A stretch of 15,152 nucleotides of DNA from an uncultured Lachnospiraceae bacterium (GTDB lineage: Bacteria > Bacillota > Clostridia > Lachnospirales > Lachnospiraceae). The translations under genes were made by a program, and so were the position numbers. The stretch is taken from positions 1 through 15,152 of the forward strand of contig CAJKQE010000050.1 of assembly GCA_905201915.1 (NCBI GenBank). The letters are read 5' to 3'. The notes under the pieces are model-generated. The model ran no database searches. It was not told the DNA's origin and saw nothing but the letters and a program-made list of their open reading frames with translations. Every line of letters starts with the position of its first letter. Position 1 is the first letter of the stretch. Below are positions 6,566 to 13,609 of the stretch, in pieces.

Positions 6566-8384
6566 TGGAAGACCAAGAGGACATGGAGGACACATGTCCG
6601 CAGAAAAAGCCAAAGATTTTAAAACAGCAATGAAAAGGCTGTTAAACTATATGAAGCGTTACAGACTTCAGCTTGTCGTGATGATGGTATTTGCAGTGGG
6701 AAGTACGATTTTCAACATTGTAGGTCCTAAGGTTTTGGGAAAGGCAACCACCGAGCTGTATGAAGGGCTGGTTTCAAAGATAAGCGGAGGGGCAGGCATT
6801 GATTTTGGAAAAATCGGTGAAATTCTTCTGTTTGCATTGGGCTTGTATTTAATCAGCTCTGCCTTCTCTTTTATTCAGGGCTTTATTATGACGGGAATTT
6901 CCAATCAGGTTACTTATAATCTGAGAAAAGACATTTCCGTAAAAATCAATAAAATACCTTTGAAATACTTTGAGAGCAGAACACACGGAGAAATTTTATC
7001 ACGTATTACCAATGATATTGATACCTTGCAGACCAGTATTAACCAGAGCTTTACCCAGTTGATTACCTCTGTTACCATGCTGATTGGTGTTCTGATTATG
7101 ATGCTGTCCATTAACGTATATATGACTGTGGCAGCAATTCTGATTTTGCCGATTTCCATGATGATTATCGGAAAAGTCATGAAACATTCGCAGAAATATT
7201 TCCAGCAGCAGCAGAAATATCTGGGAGAAGTCAATGGGCAAGTGGAAGAAATTTACAGCGGTCACAACGTAGTCAAAGCATTTAACAAAGAAGAAGATGT
7301 TATCCGTGAATTTGAGAAAACCAATGAAAAGCTGTATACCACAGGATGGCGTTCTCAGTTTTTCTCAGGAATGATGATGCCGATTATGCAGTTTGTGGGA
7401 AATCTGGGATATGTTATGGTAGCTCTTTTAGGCGGATTTTTAGTAATTAAAGAAAAGGTTATGGTAGGTGATATTCAGGCATTTTTCCAGTATATCCGAA
7501 ATTTTACCCAGCCAATCCAGCAGATTGCGCAGGTTACTAATATGCTTCAGTCATCCGCAGCGGCGGCAGAGCGTGTCTTTGAATTTTTAGATGAGGAAGA
7601 AGAAGACCAGACAGTGGAAAATCCTGTGGATATCACAACCATAGAGGGAAACGTAGAAGCCCGTCACGTTGCGTTTGGCTATCAGCCGGAGCATTTGATT
7701 ATTCACGACTTCAGCGGTGATGTGAAGGCAGGACAGAAGGTTGCCATTGTAGGACCGACCGGAGCAGGAAAGACCACCATGATTAAGCTTTTAATGCGTT
7801 TTTATGATGTGAATTCCGGTGAAATTCTTATAGACGGTCACAATATTAAAGATTTTAATCGAACTCAGTTAAGAGAATTATTTGGAATGGTATTGCAGGA
7901 AACATGGCTGTTCCACGGAACAATTATGGAAAATATCCGCTATGGACGCTTGGATGCCACGGATGAAGAGGTTATTGCAGCGGCAAAGGCAGCGCATGCC
8001 CATCACTTTATTATGTCCCAGCCGGGAGGCTATCAGATGGTTTTAAATGAAGAAACCAGCAATATTTCACAGGGACAGAAGCAGCTTCTTACCATTGCAA
8101 GAGCGATTTTGGCTGACAATAAAATCTTGATTTTAGATGAGGCAACTTCCTCCGTAGATACCAGAACAGAGGAGCGTATTCAGGCAGCTATGGATAACCT
8201 GATGAAAGGCAGAACCAGCTTTGTCATCGCACACAGATTATCAACCATTCGTGATGCAGACTTAATTCTGGTTATGAAAGACGGAGATATTATTGAACAG
8301 GGAACACATCAGTCTCTTTTGGAAGCTGATGGATTTTATGCAAATCTGTATAACAGCCAGTTTGAAAAAGCGGAAAGTATATAA
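6558..8384 (+). CDS. ABC exporter half-transporter with catalytic ATP site (subunit B)
   Basis: A 608-residue exporter half that pairs with the preceding gene. The N-terminus is Gly/Arg/His-rich (SSGRPRGHGGH), followed by a six-helix membrane domain (about 35-330) and an ATPase domain (365-600). Walker A GPTGAGKTT (399-407), Q-loop Gln447, Walker B ILILDE with Glu528, and switch His559 (IAHR) are all canonical, but the signature is altered to ISQGQ (503-507). In a heterodimer this signature faces the degenerate Walker motifs of subunit A, while the intact VSGGQ of subunit A completes the working site here. The motif changes in the two proteins are therefore complementary, strong evidence for a heterodimer. 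GGAGG (6544-6548) lies inside the end of the upstream gene, 9 bases before this ATG. A terminator follows directly, so the operon is marR plus the two ABC genes. Confidence 0.93.
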   Translation: MSSGRPRGHGGHMSAEKAKDFKTAMKRLLNYMKRYRLQLVVMMVFAVGSTIFNIVGPKVLGKATTELYEGLVSKISGGAGIDFGKIGEILLFALGLYLISSAFSFIQGFIMTGISNQVTYNLRKDISVKINKIPLKYFESRTHGEILSRITNDIDTLQTSINQSFTQLITSVTMLIGVLIMMLSINVYMTVAAILILPISMMIIGKVMKHSQKYFQQQQKYLGEVNGQVEEIYSGHNVVKAFNKEEDVIREFEKTNEKLYTTGWRSQFFSGMMMPIMQFVGNLGYVMVALLGGFLVIKEKVMVGDIQAFFQYIRNFTQPIQQIAQVTNMLQSSAAAAERVFEFLDEEEEDQTVENPVDITTIEGNVEARHVAFGYQPEHLIIHDFSGDVKAGQKVAIVGPTGAGKTTMIKLLMRFYDVNSGEILIDGHNIKDFNRTQLRELFGMVLQETWLFHGTIMENIRYGRLDATDEEVIAAAKAAHAHHFIMSQPGGYQMVLNEETSNISQGQKQLLTIARAILADNKILILDEATSSVDTRTEERIQAAMDNLMKGRTSFVIAHRLSTIRDADLILVMKDGDIIEQGTHQSLLEADGFYANLYNSQFEKAESI

Positions 8385-8404
8385 GAATAGAAATTATAAA
8401 AATG

Positions 8405-8441
8405 GAGAAAAGATAATTTTTGTCTTTTCTCTATTTTTTTT
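8405..8441 (+). terminator. intrinsic terminator of the marR-ABC operon
   Basis: A perfect 9-bp stem (8405-8413 with 8423-8431), extended by one G-T pair, closes a 9-base loop and is followed by a T-rich run (8434-8441). It isolates the exporter operon from the VTC gene. Confidence 0.85.
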
Positions 8442-8509
8442 GCAAAAAAGGGCCCGAAACTAAAAAATCCCCTTGTATTATATAGTAAAAGGCGAGAGGA
8501 GGTTTTTAT

Positions 8510-9226
8510 ATGAGCCAAGAAAAACAGACAAAGCTTTCTGTATCAAGAAAGGAAGTAAAGTACCTGCTGTCGCTGCCGGACCGTTTATTTTTATTAGATG
8601 CTCTCGATCATATCTTAACACCGGACGCTTATGGCGGATATGATGGCTATACTGTACGCAGTGTATATTTTGACAGTATTAGCAATGAGGACTATATAGA
8701 TAAAAAAAGAGGGGCAGATGAGAAAAAGCGAATTCGTGTAAGGATTTATCATCCAGAGGATACGACAGCGAAATTTGAATTAAAAAGAAAAAGCTTTGGC
8801 AGGGAATTAAAGGAAAGCCTGGTGATATCAAAAGAAGATGCACAGAGGCTTTTAAAGAGAGATTTTACAGCACTTTTAAATTATGACAGCGATGTGGCGG
8901 GATATGCCTATGATTTAATGACAAGCAGACTGTATCGTCCGGTTTCTCTTATTGAATATGACAGACGGGCATACACCCACGAGAATTTTAATACAAGAAT
9001 TACACTGGATAATCATTTAAGATATTGTGATTTTTGCTATGACTTATACAGTAAAAAATTAAATTTCAAATCGGCTATGCCAAAAGAACAGACAATTTTA
9101 GAAATTAAATATGACAGGTTTTTATTTAAACAGATACAAGATGTGCTGGCACAATGTGATTTGAGCAAAAAGCCTCCCAGCAAATTCGGAACATCAAGGC
9201 AACTTTTAAAAGAATATTATTATTAG
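8510..9226 (+). CDS. VTC-domain protein, presumed polyphosphate polymerase
   Basis: A 238-residue protein made almost entirely of a VTC domain (triphosphate tunnel metalloenzyme fold). In the yeast vacuolar transporter chaperone this domain makes polyphosphate from ATP inside a beta-barrel lined with basic and acidic side chains. The expected residues are visible in order: RKEVKY (13-18), SVYFDS (51-56), the alternating basic strand KRIRVRIY (73-80), FELKRK (89-94), EYDRRAY (149-155), LEIKYD (197-202) and the lysine of PSKFGTSR (223-230). There is no signal peptide or membrane helix, so it is probably cytoplasmic and needs a membrane partner; the next gene encodes one. AGGAGG is 7 bases from the ATG. 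No sigma-A -35 box is seen upstream. Polymerase activity is inferred; bacterial members paired with DUF4956 are little characterised. Confidence 0.85.
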   Translation: MSQEKQTKLSVSRKEVKYLLSLPDRLFLLDALDHILTPDAYGGYDGYTVRSVYFDSISNEDYIDKKRGADEKKRIRVRIYHPEDTTAKFELKRKSFGRELKESLVISKEDAQRLLKRDFTALLNYDSDVAGYAYDLMTSRLYRPVSLIEYDRRAYTHENFNTRITLDNHLRYCDFCYDLYSKKLNFKSAMPKEQTILEIKYDRFLFKQIQDVLAQCDLSKKPPSKFGTSRQLLKEYYY

Positions 9227-9244
9227 AAAGAAAGGATGAAAAAT

Positions 9245-9862
9245 ATGAACGGAAATATAGAATTAGTAATTAGTATTGGATTTACGCTTTTTACAGGAAG
9301 TTTGATGATGGGTGTATATCGTCTTTGTCATGATGCACTTACGTACAACAGAAGATTTAATATTACACTTTTGATGTTGTCGTTTGTTTCCACTATTTTA
9401 CTGACTTTAATCCAGAATAATCCTATGTTGTCATTAGGCGTACTTGGTTCTTTATCTATTTGTAGAATTAGAACCAATACAAAAGATCCCAGAGATTTAG
9501 GATTTGTATTTTGGGCATTATCTATTGGAATTTCTTCTGCAGTAGGTGCATTTATAGTTTCCTTTATCAGTTCCCTGTTGCTGGGCACTGTGTTATTAAT
9601 TTTCAATCACAGCTTTGAACGAAAAAAATCCAGAATGGTGATTGTACGAGGGGAAAAGCAGAATTTAGAGCCTGTACAGGAAATGTTGGGACAGACGCAA
9701 GGCAGTTCTGTTCAGAGTAAGAACGTATTTGCCGACACTTTTGAATTAGTGTATAAGGTACAGGTAGAAGAAAAGGAAGAAGAAAATCTTTTATGTAAAA
9801 TCAGTAAGATGGAGGGTATACATGGTGTAAATATTTTATCACCTAAGACAAAGGTTGCATAA
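9245..9862 (+). CDS. DUF4956 membrane protein, copy 1
   Basis: A 205-residue protein with about four membrane helices in its first 120 residues, then a soluble C-terminal domain of about 80 residues (about 130-205) that looks like a small alpha/beta (ACT-like) module. The family hallmark spans 62-90: LSLGVLGSLSICRIRT, then NTKDPRDLGFVFW, a charged strip between membrane segments. An in-frame ATG at 9236 directly abuts the AAAGGA site (9231-9236) and cannot use it; the ATG at 9245 is 8 bases downstream of it and is the better start. The family has no established function but recurs beside VTC-domain genes, and it vaguely resembles the membrane part of MgtC. I infer a membrane partner or channel for the VTC product. 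The gene starts 18 bases after the VTC stop and ends 15 bases before the lipoprotein gene. Confidence 0.85.
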   Translation: MNGNIELVISIGFTLFTGSLMMGVYRLCHDALTYNRRFNITLLMLSFVSTILLTLIQNNPMLSLGVLGSLSICRIRTNTKDPRDLGFVFWALSIGISSAVGAFIVSFISSLLLGTVLLIFNHSFERKKSRMVIVRGEKQNLEPVQEMLGQTQGSSVQSKNVFADTFELVYKVQVEEKEEENLLCKISKMEGIHGVNILSPKTKVA

Positions 9863-9877
9863 TAGTAGGAGGGCATT

Positions 9878-10732
9878 ATGAAATACAGATTAGGATTGTG
9901 TGCAGGAATATTTTTTTTTAGCTGCCTGTTGTTCGGATGTAGAGAAAAAGAAGAAAGATTTGAAGGAACGTTGACTATTTCTTTTATTACAATAGGAAAA
10001 GGAGATGCCTTTTTAATCGAAACACCGGATAAAAATTTTTATATGTGGGATACAGGAAAAAAAGAAGACCAAGAGCAAGTTTCAGAATTGTTACAGAAAA
10101 AGGGAGTTAAGGAGCTGGCAGGGATATTTCTTTCTCATGGGCATAAAGATCATGCAGGAAATTTGGAGATGCTATTCAAAGAATATTCTGTAAAGAAACT
10201 TTATTTATCAGGGAAAGATGATGCTTCTTATAAGAAAATAGATGCGAAAACTTTGGCAAAAGAATATGACGTATCAGTCACAGAGCTGTCAGGTGGAGAA
10301 AAGCTTGATTTGGGAGGTGCAACCGGAGAAATCTGGCTCCCTACTGAGACAAATTATGAAAATGAAAACAATAATTCTGTTGTGATGCGTTTGGTATATG
10401 GGGAAACAGCTTGTCTTTTTACGGGTGATATGGAGAAAGACGAGGAAGCAGAATATCTGTCAGAAAATAGAAAGATTTCTGCAAATATTTTAAAGCTGGG
10501 GCATCATGGAGAAGATGATGCAACAAGTCCGGAACTTTTAAAAAGGGTAAAGCCTGAATATGGAGTTATTACCGGAAATGCAAAAGAAAATCCAGAGTCT
10601 GTAAATGCGCAGACGCAGGAAAAATTAGAACAGTATGGAGTGAAGCCATATTATTCAGAAGACTCTCAGCTAAGTATAGATTTTACATCAGACGGAAGAG
10701 AAATAACAGTTTGTTTTATTGAGAAAGAATGA
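9878..10732 (+). CDS. ComEC-like metallo-beta-lactamase-fold lipoprotein
   Basis: A 284-residue protein with a lipoprotein signal peptide: basic start, hydrophobic core and lipobox LLFGC, so Cys21 is the lipid-anchored first residue and the enzyme works outside the membrane. The rest is one metallo-beta-lactamase-fold domain like the C-terminal domain of the competence protein ComEC: ITIGKGDAFLIET (37-49), WDTG (57-60), the metal motif SHGHKDHAGN (86-95; His87, His89, Asp91, His92), NNNSVVMRLVYG (164-175), TGD (182-184) with Asp184, and LKLGHHGEDD (206-214). All expected metal ligands are present, so an active hydrolase is likely. The ComEC pore region is absent and no other competence gene is nearby, so DNA uptake is unlikely. 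Placed between two DUF4956 genes, it may cut a phosphodiester or phosphoanhydride polymer; that is inference. AGGAGGG lies 5 bases before the ATG. Confidence 0.88.
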   Translation: MKYRLGLCAGIFFFSCLLFGCREKEERFEGTLTISFITIGKGDAFLIETPDKNFYMWDTGKKEDQEQVSELLQKKGVKELAGIFLSHGHKDHAGNLEMLFKEYSVKKLYLSGKDDASYKKIDAKTLAKEYDVSVTELSGGEKLDLGGATGEIWLPTETNYENENNNSVVMRLVYGETACLFTGDMEKDEEAEYLSENRKISANILKLGHHGEDDATSPELLKRVKPEYGVITGNAKENPESVNAQTQEKLEQYGVKPYYSEDSQLSIDFTSDGREITVCFIEKE

Positions 10733-10741
10733 GGTAGAGCA

Positions 10742-11383
10742 ATGAAAGAATTATTTAGTATAATAAACCAAAAACCGGAACCGATTACTATATTAATTAG
10801 TCTTATAGCTGCATTGGTATTTTCTGTGATTTTATATCTTGCATATCGGCTGGCAAATACAAAGGAAAGTTATCAGCCCCAATTTGCCGTTACATTAGTC
10901 ACAATGGCATTGATATCTACAGTTCTTATGGATTTGATACAATCAAATCTGGCATTATCTTTGGGAATGTTGGGCTCATTGTCTATTGTACGTTTTCGTA
11001 CCAACATTAAGGATACCAGAGATATTGGTTTTATTTTCTGGTCTATGGCTATTGGATTGGCAGCGGCTACTCAAAGTTATTTCATTGGTGCAGCAGGTTC
11101 GCTGATATTGGCATGTGTGATGATTAGTACCAAGAAAAGAGCCGCAAAACAGGCTTCCATGCTTATGGTAATCAGAGGAAACCATACGGATTTGGATAAA
11201 ATGCAGGAATTAGTAAAAGAACGGACAGAAAGTGTAAAGGTAAGAGCAAAAAATATTCTGGCAGAGTCTTTTGAAATTGTTTATGAGGTGCAGCTTCATG
11301 AAGAAAAAGGAAATCAAATCATAGAGGAAATTTTCTGTATGGGTGGTATTGACAGTGTGAATCTTCTGGCACAAAATAACTGA
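10742..11383 (+). CDS. DUF4956 membrane protein, copy 2
   Basis: A 213-residue paralogue of the product of 9245-9862, with the same layout: helices at about 15-36, 48-66, 94-110 and 112-129, then a soluble C-terminal domain (about 138-213). The hallmark strip SLGMLGSLSIVRFRT, then NIKDTRDIGFIFW (73-100), is closer to the family consensus than in copy 1. The C-terminal domains keep the same frame (MxVIRG...L..MQEL..., SVxxKN or VRAKN, then ESFEIVYEVQ), so both probably bind the same kind of partner. The N-terminus is somewhat longer than in copy 1. GAGG overlaps the stop of the lipoprotein gene and lies 7 bases before the ATG, so the two are translated together. The pair may form a hetero-oligomeric membrane complex with the VTC protein; this is not shown by sequence alone. 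Confidence 0.85.
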   Translation: MKELFSIINQKPEPITILISLIAALVFSVILYLAYRLANTKESYQPQFAVTLVTMALISTVLMDLIQSNLALSLGMLGSLSIVRFRTNIKDTRDIGFIFWSMAIGLAAATQSYFIGAAGSLILACVMISTKKRAAKQASMLMVIRGNHTDLDKMQELVKERTESVKVRAKNILAESFEIVYEVQLHEEKGNQIIEEIFCMGGIDSVNLLAQNN

Positions 11384-11437
11384 TAAAGGGCAAGTTTTGT
11401 GATAGAATATATAACAAAAAATATAAAAGGAGATACC

Positions 11438-12106
11438 ATGGGGCAGGAAGAAGAAATCAGTATAGAAAATATAGAATATCTGCTTGAAAAATATATGGCT
11501 TTTTTGATAAAGACAGTCAGTGGCTTTACAGGGCGTTATGTTTCTGTGGAAAATGATGAAGAGTTTGAAATTGCACTTCTGGCATTTACAGAGGCTGTAG
11601 AAAAATATCAGCCGCAAAGAGGTGTGTTTTTAGCCTTTGCAAAGTTAGTAATTATCAGCAGATTAAAAAATTATGTGGAAAAAGAAAAAAAGTATGAAAA
11701 GGTGGTTTCTTTGGATGCTCTTTATGAAGAGGGACAGGACTTTCAGACGGAAGAAACAGAAAACCAGGACAATGATCTTCATCAAGAAATTTTAAGATAT
11801 AAAAAGGAGCTTCTTTTCTTTGGACTGACATTTGAAAAACTGGCAGATGAAGCGCCCCGCCATAAGGATACAAGAGAAAATGCCTTAGATGCAGCTGAAA
11901 AGGCCGGAAAAGACGAAGAAATTGTAGAAGAAACATATAGAAAACGGAAGCTTCCTATCCGAAAAGTAGCTGTTTTAGCGGAGCTTACGGAAAAGATAAT
12001 AAAACGAAGCAAGAGTTTTATTCTTAGTGTAATGATTGTTTTTGCAAAGGAATTTCCAGGCCTTTTGTATTGGATAAAGGGAACGAGGTGTAAAAATGTA
12101 TCATAA
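11438..12106 (+). CDS. sigI: RNA polymerase sigma factor SigI
   Basis: A 222-residue sigma-70 family factor of the SigI type. Region 2 is visible at about 20-84: TGRYVSVENDEEFEIALLAF (31-50), then the conserved TEAVEKYQPQRGVFLAFAKL and a basic RLKNYVEKEKK. A variable linker (85-112) leads to the C-terminal SigI domain, with FGLTFEKLADEAPRHKDTRE (128-147), LPIRKVAVL and the HTH-like segment KIIKRSKSFILSVMIV. SigI factors respond to heat, cell-wall stress or extracellular polysaccharides, depending on species. The start at 11438 is set by AAAGGAG, 5 bases upstream; an in-frame GTG at 11399 has no such site. The gene follows DUF4956 copy 2 by 54 bases with no terminator or convincing sigma-A promoter between them. 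It overlaps the anti-sigma gene by 11 bases, which keeps the two in balance. Confidence 0.92.
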   Translation: MGQEEEISIENIEYLLEKYMAFLIKTVSGFTGRYVSVENDEEFEIALLAFTEAVEKYQPQRGVFLAFAKLVIISRLKNYVEKEKKYEKVVSLDALYEEGQDFQTEETENQDNDLHQEILRYKKELLFFGLTFEKLADEAPRHKDTRENALDAAEKAGKDEEIVEETYRKRKLPIRKVAVLAELTEKIIKRSKSFILSVMIVFAKEFPGLLYWIKGTRCKNVS

Positions 12107-12983
12107 AGTGATTGTTTTGGAAATAAAAGATGGATATGCATTAGCAATGACAGGAAAAGGGGAGATTATCCGTATAAAAAAGAAAAAGGGAATAAAAGTA
12201 GGAGCTGCTATTTATGTGCTTGAAGAAGATATGTATAAAAAAGTGAGAACATTGCATTGGCAAAAAGCAGCAGCTATAGCAGCAGTTATTCTTTTATTCG
12301 TTACATCCTTGTTGCTGCCACAATTTAGCCAGCAGGTGTATGCCATGGTTGAATTAGAAGGTTCTAAATCTGTAAGTGTGAAAATTGATAAAAATTATAA
12401 AATTCAAGATGCTTATTCCTATGATGATACAGTTTCTTTAAAAATTTTAAAAGATTTAGAAGGACAGAAGCTTCAGGACTTAAAGGAATTAGCAGAAGAA
12501 ATCAGAGATTCTGACGGTAGTTTAAAGGTTGTATATGCTCTTTATAAAGAGAATAAAAAAGTTTCAGGAAAGTTTGCAGAGGTATTGCAGGAGATTTTTG
12601 GCAATCAGGCTGTTACTTACATGGAAGGAAAGATAGAAGAAATTCAAGAACCTGATAAAAAACAAAAAATGGATATTATAACAGGAAAAGAAATTATTGC
12701 AGAACCGAAAGCAGAAGAAGCAGAACAAGAAGATGATGATGAAAATGTAGAAACAGATACAGAAGAGATAGATGAACCGGAAAATGAGGAGGATGAAGAC
12801 GATCGTTTTTCAGAGTCGGAAGAACCGGATAGTGGGGAAGATGACATAGAGCTGGAAAGCGAAGAAGAGGAAGAAACCGAGACACCAGACCGAGAAATTC
12901 CAGAACCGCAAGATCAAGAACCGGAAGAAACGTGGGAAGCGGAGGAACCGGAGGGAGAAGAGCCGGAAGAAGATGAAGATTAG
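12096..12983 (+). CDS. rsgI: RsgI-like transmembrane anti-sigma factor with acidic tail
   Basis: A 295-residue membrane protein with the RsgI layout. The cytoplasmic N-terminal domain (1-50; VIVLEIKDGYALAMTGKGEI) is the part that binds SigI in this family. A single membrane helix spans about 57-75. Next comes the juxtamembrane extracellular domain VYAMVELEGSKSVSVKIDKN, then YKIQDAYSYDD, and a helical part to about 180. Unlike typical RsgI proteins it shows no Asn-Pro-Ser at the expected position: the aligned residues read EGS (88-90), so the known Asn-Pro self-cleavage is probably absent. Residues 203-295 are almost entirely Glu, Asp, Pro and Ser/Thr, likely disordered; B. subtilis RsgI also uses a disordered outer region to sense wall state. 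No carbohydrate-binding module is present. GAGGTG within the sigI end lies 5-10 bases before the ATG. A long hairpin follows. Confidence 0.85.
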   Translation: MYHKVIVLEIKDGYALAMTGKGEIIRIKKKKGIKVGAAIYVLEEDMYKKVRTLHWQKAAAIAAVILLFVTSLLLPQFSQQVYAMVELEGSKSVSVKIDKNYKIQDAYSYDDTVSLKILKDLEGQKLQDLKELAEEIRDSDGSLKVVYALYKENKKVSGKFAEVLQEIFGNQAVTYMEGKIEEIQEPDKKQKMDIITGKEIIAEPKAEEAEQEDDDENVETDTEEIDEPENEEDEDDRFSESEEPDSGEDDIELESEEEEETETPDREIPEPQDQEPEETWEAEEPEGEEPEEDED

Positions 12984-12984
12984 T

Positions 12985-13045
12985 TAAAAAAATAGGGTTG
13001 TCGCATTAAGTGTATATTTCTGATTATTGCTTAATGCGGCAACCC
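12985..13045. terminator. bidirectional terminator between rsgI and aroK
   Basis: A 16-bp stem (12995-13010 with 13030-13045, one wobble pair) closes a 19-base loop. On the minus strand it is followed by a T run (complement of the A run at 12986-12992), a strong terminator for aroK. On the plus strand the tail CTTTGTCTT is weaker, so some read-through from rsgI is possible. Confidence 0.85.
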
Positions 13046-13063
13046 CTTTGTCTTATAAGAAAA

Positions 13064-13579
13064 TTATGGTGTAATCATGGCTATGATTTCTTCACAAATC
13101 TGAGAAAGCGATTTTTCATCGGTGGAAACAATTATGTCAGCAGCTATATGATATCGTTCTTCTCTTTCTTTCATTAGCTTTGTGATGTCGTTTACGTTTT
13201 TCTTGCCATTTAAAACAGGTCGGGACTGGTTATGCAGAACTCTTTTTAAAATGGTTTCCGGTTTTGCTGTGAGAAGAATAACAGTGCCATGATTTTTCAT
13301 TGCCTGAATATTTTCATCACGTAATATAATTCCACCGCCACAGGAAAGAATACCTGTTTCTTTTTGCAGGAGATTTTTTAAAAGTTCAGTTTCTAAATCG
13401 CGGAAGTAATTTTCTCCTTTTTCTTTGAAAATATTGGAAATTTCCATTCCCTGTTCTTGAACAATCATTTCATCCATTTCAAAAAAAGGAAGATTTAATT
13501 GCTTGCTTAACTGGCAGGCAACGGTACTTTTACCGGTTCCCATAAAACCAATTAAGATTAAATTTTGTAAAGAGTTCAT
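13064..13579 (-). CDS. aroK: shikimate kinase
   Basis: A 171-residue cytoplasmic P-loop kinase of normal family length that phosphorylates shikimate at the 3-hydroxyl with ATP, the fifth step of the chorismate pathway. Visible motifs: Walker A GFMGTGKST (11-19), the shikimate-binding Asp36 in FFEMDEMI, Arg60 in NYFRDLE, the Gly triplet SCGGGI (79-84), the lid arginine SRPVLNG (119-125) with Arg120, and Arg139 in the adenine-side segment REERY. All key substrate residues are present. Upstream AAAGG lies about 12 bases from the ATG, a rather weak site. The gene begins 30 bases after the stop of the surface-protein gene, with no terminator or promoter in the gap, so the two may share a transcript even though their jobs are unrelated. 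No other aro gene is visible in the window. Confidence 0.94.
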   Translation of the reverse strand: MNSLQNLILIGFMGTGKSTVACQLSKQLNLPFFEMDEMIVQEQGMEISNIFKEKGENYFRDLETELLKNLLQKETGILSCGGGIILRDENIQAMKNHGTVILLTAKPETILKRVLHNQSRPVLNGKKNVNDITKLMKEREERYHIAADIIVSTDEKSLSQICEEIIAMITP

Positions 13580-13609
13580 ATAAAATCCAGCCTTTCTATA
13601 ATGTTGTTT

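Noticed and set aside
11399..11437. Upstream GTG start (11399) for SigI, adding 13 residues.
   Set aside because: No Shine-Dalgarno site precedes it, while the ATG at 11438 follows AAAGGAG at 5 bases and gives a normal family N-terminus.
11384..11437. A separate promoter for sigI (TATATA at 11408-11413).
   Set aside because: No acceptable -35 hexamer lies 16-18 bases upstream; the AT-rich string alone is not enough.
12644..12885. Minus-strand Ser-rich and Leu/His-rich open frames opposite the rsgI tail.
   Set aside because: They are antisense readings of Glu/Asp-rich codons; the low-complexity composition comes entirely from the GAA/GAT repeats of the real gene.
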